Part shown: piece after piece, positions 58,887 to 64,000 of the stretch
Position numbering within the stretch: the first letter of the stretch is position 1
Layout of the letters: every line of letters begins with the position of its first letter
Origin: an uncultured Oscillospiraceae bacterium
GTDB taxonomy: Bacteria > Bacillota > Clostridia > Oscillospirales > Ruminococcaceae
NCBI GenBank assembly: GCA_934462925.1
Contig: CAKSIT010000015.1
Coordinates: 8,492-72,491 of the forward strand
DNA length: 64,000 nucleotides
Direction of reading: 5' to 3'
The notes under the pieces: generated by a model
Told to the model about the DNA's origin: nothing
Seen by the model: only the letters and a program-made list of their open reading frames with translations
The model's database searches: none
Translations under genes and position numbers: made by a program

Positions 58887-59893
58887 ATGGTATTCTCGAG
58901 CCTTACGTTTCTGTTAGCGTTCCTGCCGCTCGTGCCGGCGGTCTATTTTACCGCGCCAAAGCAGCTTAAGAACGCCGTGCTGTTTATTTTCAGCCTGCTT
59001 TTTTACGCATGGGGAGAGCCTGTTTACGTGGGACTTCGGGCAAGCGCGAGTCGGGCGGCGTATATTTTGCTTCGGACGGCTACCTTATCGACAAATTCAC
59101 CGCGTACAGCGCAAAGCAGTTCGCAAAGAACGTCGCCGCGCTTTCCGCGCTCGGCTCAAAGCTCTCCGAAAGCGGCGCTGCCATGCGCGTAATGCTCGTG
59201 CCGACCGCCGCGGAGATACTCTCCGACAAGCTGCCCGCGTTCGCCCCGAACCTTGACCAGAGCGCGCTTATAGAATACGCGCGCGTCTGCGGGCTTGACG
59301 TTACGGACGTTACGGAAGCGCTGCGCGCGCATTCCGACGAGTACATATACTACAAAACCGACCACCATTGGACGAGCCTTGGCGCGTACTACGCCTACGG
59401 CGCGTGGAAAGCGGCAAAGGGCGAAACCGCCGAGCCGCTCTCCGCATGGACGCGCGAAACGCTCTGCGTCGACTTTCGCGGCACTACCTACGCCAAGGTG
59501 AACTACCCCGCCGCCCCGTTCGACGAGATAGACGCGTATTATAAGCGGCAGCATTCCGTTTCATACAACGCGGGCGCGTACACCGCGGACAGCCTTTACG
59601 AGCGCAAGTACCTCGGCGGGAGCGACAAGTACGCAGTGTTCTTAAACTCAAATCAGGCGCAGACCGTAATAAGCGGCAGCGGCGAGGGAAAGCTCCTTAT
59701 AATCAAGGATTCCTACGCGAATACGTTCGCGCAGTTCACCGCGGACGAATACGCCGAAACGCACCTGCTCGATATGCGCTTCTACAAAGGCTCGGTTTCC
59801 GATTATGTAAAAGAAAACGGCATAACCGAGGTGCTTGTGCTTTACAATATCCCAAACTTCGCAGACGACAAGGGCGCGGCTATGGCGTACTAA
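58887..59893 (+). pseudogene. Deletion-fused remnant: MBOAT acyltransferase start joined to DHHW protein end
   Basis: From 58887 (14 bp after the DUF4358 stop) about 50 codons read MVFSSLTFLLAFLPLVPAVY to FYAWGEPVYVGL, the start of an AlgI-like MBOAT O-acyltransferase. Near 59030-59046 the sense shifts frame. The next reading, RESGGVYFASDGYLIDKF to the stop at 59893, is the C-terminal roughly 280 residues of a DHHW-family protein, including YYKTDHHWTSLGAYYAYGAW and LLIIKDSYANTFAQF. The rest of MBOAT and the DHHW N-terminus are missing, as if one deletion had removed over 1.3 kb. An ATG at 59009 could start the DHHW part, but it would lack a signal peptide. Confidence 0.85.
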
Positions 59894-59928
59894 ACAGGCG
59901 TGTTTTTCCCCAAAAATGCAAATACCGC

Positions 59929-60250
59929 CCGCAGGTTCAATGCCTGCGGGCGGTTCAGCTTGTCGAATAAATCAAATTTGCCCGCGTATGCGGGCTTTGA
60001 AATCACTTTTTTGCCTCGGGCTAAAGGTGACTGCGTCGACCTGGCTGAGGAAAAAAACTCTTTTATCCGTGCAAGTGTGTACGCGACGCTGCGCTTACGC
60101 AACGCGACGCTGCGCTTACGCAACGCGACGCTGCGCTTACGCAACGCGACACCATGCTACGCATGGCTTACGCAACGCGACACCTCGCTACGCTCGGCTT
60201 ACGCACGCGACGCTGCGCTTCCCGTGATTGACTGCGGAAGCATTCCGCCC
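59929..60250. repeat. Terminator-associated hairpin-rich dispersed repeat, copy 3 with tandem hairpins
   Basis: It begins with hairpin CCGCCCGCAGG/CCTGCGGGCGG directly followed by TTCAGCTTGTCGAA. Then come GCCCGCGTATGCGGGC and the TTTTTTGCCTCGGGC ... CCTGGCTGAGGAAAAAAA block, as in copy 1. From about 60080 it holds tandem units of GCGACGCTGCGCTTACGCAA (three times), then variants GCGACACCATGCTACGCATG and GCGACACCTCGCTACGCTCG. Each unit is a small hairpin. No gene is seen in the 485 bp between the DHHW remnant and the ABC operon. Confidence 0.75.
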
Positions 60251-60332
60251 GCGCTAATGCAATAAGCGCTATACACATTATTTGCCGTTTTTTTGTGAAT
60301 CTTGCACAACGCACGCCTACGAATAATAAAAC

Positions 60333-60356
60333 AGCGCCGAATTTACGCTCGGCGCT
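60333..60356. terminator. Terminator of the IrtAB/YbtPQ-like ABC operon
   Basis: AGCGCCGA/TCGGCGCT, an 8-bp stem followed by GTTTTATTATT on the minus strand and CCTTTTG on the plus strand. Confidence 0.75.
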
Positions 60357-60377
60357 GCCTTTTGTGCCTGTATGGCT

Positions 60378-62108
60378 TTATATTCCCCACTCGGCGCTTT
60401 CGTTCTGCAGCGCGCACATTCTCGCGAACGTGCCGCCGCTCTTAAGCAGCTGCGCGGGAGTTCCCTGCTCCGCCGCCCTGCCGTTTTCAAGCACCACAAC
60501 GTGGTCTGCGCCCGCTACGGTGCGCATTCTGTGGGCGATTATAAGCACGGTCTTGTCCTTGATAAGGCGCGAGAGAGCCGTCTGAATGAGCGTTTCGTTC
60601 TCAACGTCAAGGGACGCTGTAGCCTCGTCCATAAGGATAACGGGCGCGTTTTTGAGGAACGCCCTCGCAATGGAAATGCGCTGGCGCTCGCCGCCCGAAA
60701 GCTCGCAGCCGTTCTCGCCTATCTCGGTGTTGTAGCCGTTCGGCAGCTTCTCGGCGAACTCGCTGCAGTTTGCAAGCCGCGCCGCCGCAAGCACCTCGTC
60801 GTCCGTGGCGTCCTTTCTGCCAAGGCGAATGTTCTCCATTATCGTGTTGTTAAATAGCGTTACGTCCTGGAACACTATGGAATACAGCCCCAGCAGCGCC
60901 TCGGGGTCGGTGGCGTCCACGTCCATGCCGCCCACGGTTATCCTGCCCTTCGTGCAGTCCCAGAAGCGCGCGGCCAGCCGCGAAACGGTGGTCTTGCCGC
61001 CGCCCGAAGGCCCGACAAGCGCGGTGACCTCGCCCTGCTTTGCCGTGAACGATACGTCCTCCAGCACGCTCTCGCCCTCCTTGTAGGCAAAGCCAACATG
61101 GTCGAACACTATGTCGCAGCCGCGGTTTGTGAGCTGCTCCGCGCCCTCCTGCACGGGCGTGTCGAGTATCTCGTTCATGCGGTCTACCGCAGCCTTTGTG
61201 GATATTACCGCCGCAAGGTTGTTGAGCGCCGCCTGAAGCGGGTCGTAGAGCCTTGAAGCTACGATTATGAACATGAAGAACGTAAGCGCGTCTATTTCCT
61301 GCGAAACGAGCAGCGCGCCGCCCGCTATTGCAACGGAAGCAATGCCAAGCTTTAGTATAACGCCCGACGAGCTTACAAACGCCGCCGTTGAAAGCTCGGA
61401 GATGATAGAGCGCTTTTCTACGGCGCGAATCTTGCGCTCCAGCCCGTCAAGGTAGGCGTCCTCGGCGTTGTTCGCCTTAAGGTCGCGCATGGTTTCAAGG
61501 CACTCCTGTATGCCGTCCGCGCACGCCATTTTCGCCGCCATGGACTTTTTGTGCATTGCGTGCTGCACCTTGTTGGTAGAGCCTACTATCGCAAACGCCA
61601 CGGGCAGCACCCAGAGCGCCGCAAGCGCCATTTTCCGGTTGAACGCGAAAAGGCTCGCGGAAATAAGCGTTGTGGAGATTATAGCGCCCGCAAGCGGCGG
61701 CACAAAGTGCGAGAACGCCGTTTCAAGCAGCGCGCAGTCGTTCATTATCGTACTTGTAAGGTCCGCAAGGTCCTTTTTGCCAAAGAACGAAAGCGGAATC
61801 CTGCGCAGCTTTTCCGCTATGGTTATCCTGCGCACGCCCGTTTCAACGTAGGTTGCAAGGAACGTTGAGTTGTACTGGAAGTGCGTTACGAAGAATATCA
61901 GCAGCAGGCAAACCGCTGTGCCTATCGCATAGAACCACACCCTGTTCCCCGCAATGCCGCCGTCTAAAAGGTCGCTTATCATAAAGTACAGAAGCGTTAC
62001 GGGCAGCATAAACGTGATATTCTGCAAAACGCACGCGATAACGCCCTTTACAAGGTCCTTTGCGCCCTGCTCGCTTAAGGCGAAGCGGCGCTCGAGATAC
62101 TTTATCAT
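60378..62108 (-). CDS. ABC transporter permease/ATPase, IrtB/YbtQ-like
   Basis: 576 residues with a six-helix membrane domain (VIACVLQNITFMLPVTLLYF in the first helix) and an ATPase domain: GPSGGGKTTVSRLAARF, LSGGERQRISIARAFLK and VILMDEATASLD, with the catalytic Glu present. The short N-terminus and helix pattern resemble exporter-fold transporters that import siderophores (IrtAB, YbtPQ) more than drug exporters. It overlaps its partner's end by 4 nt, so the two are made as a heterodimer. The substrate is uncertain; drug export is the alternative. Confidence 0.85.
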   Translation of the reverse strand: MIKYLERRFALSEQGAKDLVKGVIACVLQNITFMLPVTLLYFMISDLLDGGIAGNRVWFYAIGTAVCLLLIFFVTHFQYNSTFLATYVETGVRRITIAEKLRRIPLSFFGKKDLADLTSTIMNDCALLETAFSHFVPPLAGAIISTTLISASLFAFNRKMALAALWVLPVAFAIVGSTNKVQHAMHKKSMAAKMACADGIQECLETMRDLKANNAEDAYLDGLERKIRAVEKRSIISELSTAAFVSSSGVILKLGIASVAIAGGALLVSQEIDALTFFMFIIVASRLYDPLQAALNNLAAVISTKAAVDRMNEILDTPVQEGAEQLTNRGCDIVFDHVGFAYKEGESVLEDVSFTAKQGEVTALVGPSGGGKTTVSRLAARFWDCTKGRITVGGMDVDATDPEALLGLYSIVFQDVTLFNNTIMENIRLGRKDATDDEVLAAARLANCSEFAEKLPNGYNTEIGENGCELSGGERQRISIARAFLKNAPVILMDEATASLDVENETLIQTALSRLIKDKTVLIIAHRMRTVAGADHVVVLENGRAAEQGTPAQLLKSGGTFARMCALQNESAEWGI

Positions 62109-63883
62109 TTCGCAGCCTCCTTTTCAAGCTTCCACTCTGCCGACTTTTTGTAGTCGCTCCACATTTTTGCAAATATGCCGCCGCTCCCGGAAAGCTCCGC
62201 GCCGCTGCCCGATTCGGCGATTCTGCCGTCCGCCAGCACGAATATCCTGTCCGCGTTTATTACCGTGGAGAGCCTGTGCGCTATCATTATAACGGTGCGC
62301 CCCTTAAGCAGCTCGCCGAACGCGCGCTGCACCTTTACCTCGTTGTCGGGGTCTGCAAACGCCGTCGCCTCGTCAAGTATAACCACGGGCGAGTCTTTGA
62401 GGATTACGCGCGCTATAGAAACGCGCTGCTGCTCGCCGCCCGAAAGGTATATGCCGCCCGTGCCTATCACGGTGTTCACCCCGTCGGGGAGCTTTGCTAT
62501 GATGTCGCCGCACTGCGCCGCCTCGAGCGCGCGCATTACCTCGTCGTCCGCAGCGTCGGGCTTTGAAAGCCTTACGTTTTCAAGGATAGTCCCCTTTATA
62601 AGGCGGCTGTTCTGGAACACGAACGATACCGTGTTCATAAGCTGCTCCTTGGGGAAATCGCGCACGTTCACACCGCCGATAAGCACCTCGCCGCCGTCCG
62701 CGTCGAAAAAGCGCGAGATTATGTTCGCGAGGGTGGTCTTACCGCCGCCCGACGGCCCAACGAACGCGCAGGTCTGCCCCGAGCCTATTTTGAGCGAAAC
62801 GCCGTCGAGCGCCTTTTTCCTGCCGTCGTAGCTGTAGGACACGTTACGCAGCTCTACGGAATAGTCCGCGGGCTTTACGGGCGAAGCGCCGTGCGAGAGC
62901 GGCTTCATGGACATTACGCTGTCTATGCGCGTGATGGCGTCGCTTACTATCATCTTGTTCTCGCTGTTGAACATTATTTTGGTGAGCGTTACGGTGATAA
63001 GCGGCGTTATTATTATGTAGAAGATAAGGTTGAGCATAAGCTCGTTTGTAACGCCGTCGGCGCTGAACCATACCGCCGCCGCTATAAGCATTGCGAAAAT
63101 GGCGTTCACCGCCGTTGTAAGGAACATCATGGGCAGCCGCAGCTGGTTCGTATAGCGCGTTGTCCACTCGCCGTAGCGGTCTATAGCGCCCTTAAAGCGC
63201 CTGAACGAGTACACCGTCTGCCCGAACGTCTTTACAACGGGTATGCCGCGCACGTACTCTACCGCCTCGTTGGACATATCGTTCAGCGCGTTCTGGTACT
63301 CCGTCATGCTCTTTTGCAGGCTCTTTCCCGTCATAAACACCATCATTATAACGAACGCCAGCACCGCGGGTACAAGGCTCAGAAGCCCCAGCCGCCAGTC
63401 GAACGCCAGCATAAGCACGAGCAGCGCAAGCGGCGTTATGTACGCTGTTACCGTGTCGGGCAGCATATGCGCAAGGTAGGTTTCCGTAGCGCCGCTGCAC
63501 TCGTTTATTATCTTACGCAGCCGCCCCGTGCCGAAGCTCTCCGCAAAGCCGAGCGGAAGCCCCGCAATATGGCGGGTCATAGCTATGCGCAGGTTTGTCG
63601 CCACGCGGAACGCCGCAAGGTGCGAGCATAGCAGCGCCAGAATATACACGATAAACGCAAGCGCGGACGTACCCATGGCAGCCCAGCCCCACGCGCCTAT
63701 ATGCTCCGCGCGGGCGAAGTCTGGGCTTACCTCAAGCACCTCCTTAATTATGCGCCACAGATACCAGAACGGCACAAGCGCTATAAGCGCGCTTATTCCC
63801 GCAAGCGCCCACGACAGGTACGTGAACGCCTTGTGCGCGCCCGCATACCCCATCAGCACCGAAAGGTCCGATTTCTTCTTCAA
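62105..63883 (-). CDS. ABC transporter permease/ATPase, IrtA/YbtP-like
   Basis: 592 residues. Membrane domain begins MKKKSDLSVLMGYAGAHKAF; the ATPase domain has GPSGGGKTTLANIISRF, LSGGEQQRVSIARVILKD and VVILDEATAFADPDNE. The ATAFADP D-loop is typical of this pair type. The start is TTG at 63883 with AGGAGG eight bases upstream. Directly upstream lies a palindromic operator also found before the thiazoline-hydrolase-like gene at 2.5 kb, which would suit a metal- or ligand-regulated uptake system. A MITE is inserted in the promoter region just beyond (63923). Confidence 0.85.
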   Translation of the reverse strand: MKKKSDLSVLMGYAGAHKAFTYLSWALAGISALIALVPFWYLWRIIKEVLEVSPDFARAEHIGAWGWAAMGTSALAFIVYILALLCSHLAAFRVATNLRIAMTRHIAGLPLGFAESFGTGRLRKIINECSGATETYLAHMLPDTVTAYITPLALLVLMLAFDWRLGLLSLVPAVLAFVIMMVFMTGKSLQKSMTEYQNALNDMSNEAVEYVRGIPVVKTFGQTVYSFRRFKGAIDRYGEWTTRYTNQLRLPMMFLTTAVNAIFAMLIAAAVWFSADGVTNELMLNLIFYIIITPLITVTLTKIMFNSENKMIVSDAITRIDSVMSMKPLSHGASPVKPADYSVELRNVSYSYDGRKKALDGVSLKIGSGQTCAFVGPSGGGKTTLANIISRFFDADGGEVLIGGVNVRDFPKEQLMNTVSFVFQNSRLIKGTILENVRLSKPDAADDEVMRALEAAQCGDIIAKLPDGVNTVIGTGGIYLSGGEQQRVSIARVILKDSPVVILDEATAFADPDNEVKVQRAFGELLKGRTVIMIAHRLSTVINADRIFVLADGRIAESGSGAELSGSGGIFAKMWSDYKKSAEWKLEKEAAK

Positions 63884-63900
63884 GTTTTACTCCTCCTTTT

Positions 63901-63916
63901 GTTAGCTTTGGCTAAC
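63901..63916. promoter_or_regulatory. Palindromic operator upstream of the ABC operon
   Basis: GTTAGCTTTGGCTAAC, a perfect 6-bp palindrome around TTTG, between the ribosome site and a TATATA box (63917-63922). It matches the operator at 3132-3149 at every base of the GTTAG/TTTG/CTAAC core and the following TATA. Confidence 0.6.
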
Positions 63917-63922
63917 TATATA

Positions 63923-64000
63923 TGGGAATCTCTAAAAACCGGTTTGAAAAGGGAAAATGGGTAGAGTGCGCCGAATGCGATGAAAGCCGACGAAGTAAGG
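63923..64000. mobile_element. MITE family 2, copy 3 (cut by window end)
   Basis: The left 78 bp are almost identical to the start of the copy at 30197 (GGGAATCTCTAAAAACC through GCCGACGAAGTAAGG). It is inserted directly next to the -10-like box and operator of the ABC operon. The right end lies outside the window. Confidence 0.75.

Noticed and set aside
59009..59893. Intact DHHW protein gene starting at the ATG at 59009
   Set aside because: The first residues come from the MBOAT sequence in another frame, and there is no signal or membrane segment, so it is a fused remnant.
60080..60230. CRISPR-like array
   Set aside because: The repeat units are about 20 bp and directly adjacent without unique spacers, and there are no cas genes; they are tandem hairpins of a dispersed repeat.

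Overview
The window looks like a chromosomal piece of a GC-rich Gram-positive Clostridia, probably a gut Oscillospirales/Ruminococcaceae-type organism. This is inferred from clostridial families (DUF4867, DUF4358, ATC hydrolase), AGGAGG-type ribosome sites, promoters close to TTGACA-N17-TATAAT, and lipoproteins with no outer-membrane genes. Most genes lie on the minus strand.

The centre of interest is 7.3-21.8 kb, an apparently complete Nif11/NHLM-type RiPP (modified peptide) system. In transcription order it has a radical SAM/SPASM enzyme, six tandem Cys-rich Nif11-leader precursors, a small double-glycine-type Cys-rich peptide, a short HlyD-like adaptor, a C39 peptidase-containing ABC exporter and a second NHLM ABC protein. 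It continues with a LytS-type histidine kinase, a response regulator with a SARP-like DNA-binding domain, a STAS anti-anti-sigma protein and a membrane SpoIIE-type phosphatase fused to an RsbW-like ATPase domain. The promoters of the precursor operon and of the radical SAM gene carry the same 11-bp-phased direct repeat (GGTTACG twice), each exactly 11 nt from the -10 box. This fits a SARP-like activator encoded in the same cluster.

Flanks, left to right. 0-7.3 kb: an acyltransferase fragment, DUF4867, an alpha/beta-hydrolase without its serine, an ATC hydrolase-like gene under a palindromic operator, a wall-anchored 5'-nucleotidase and an alkylsulfatase lipoprotein. 22-30 kb: a degenerate GGDEF-like protein, a GH74 xyloglucanase lipoprotein and sbcDC. 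30-41 kb: a lipoprotein, a structured leader RNA with its own terminator before ilvA-ridA, a heterodimeric ABC exporter, an M23 murein hydrolase and a chemoreceptor. 40.7-47 kb: D-lactate dehydrogenase, cobO, a MATE gene split by a MITE, nnr, a lipoprotein and an MGMT-like gene. 47-56 kb: a housekeeping block (clpX, clpP, tig, a phosphoesterase, thrC, yraN, rnhB, rbgA, lepB, rplS) that reads leftward from an rplS promoter. 56-64 kb: tRNA-Arg(CCG), three tandem 90-bp terminator repeats, a 6S-like RNA candidate, two unknown genes, a DUF4358 lipoprotein next to a deletion-fused MBOAT/DHHW remnant, and a pair of IrtAB/YbtPQ-like ABC transporters.

Three dispersed repeat families run through the window: a GGGCAA-ended MITE (3 copies), a GGGAATCTCTAAAAACC-ended MITE (3 copies, one cut by the window edge) and a terminator-associated hairpin-rich repeat (3 copies). 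They have broken or rearranged several genes. All functions are read from sequence by eye without database searches.
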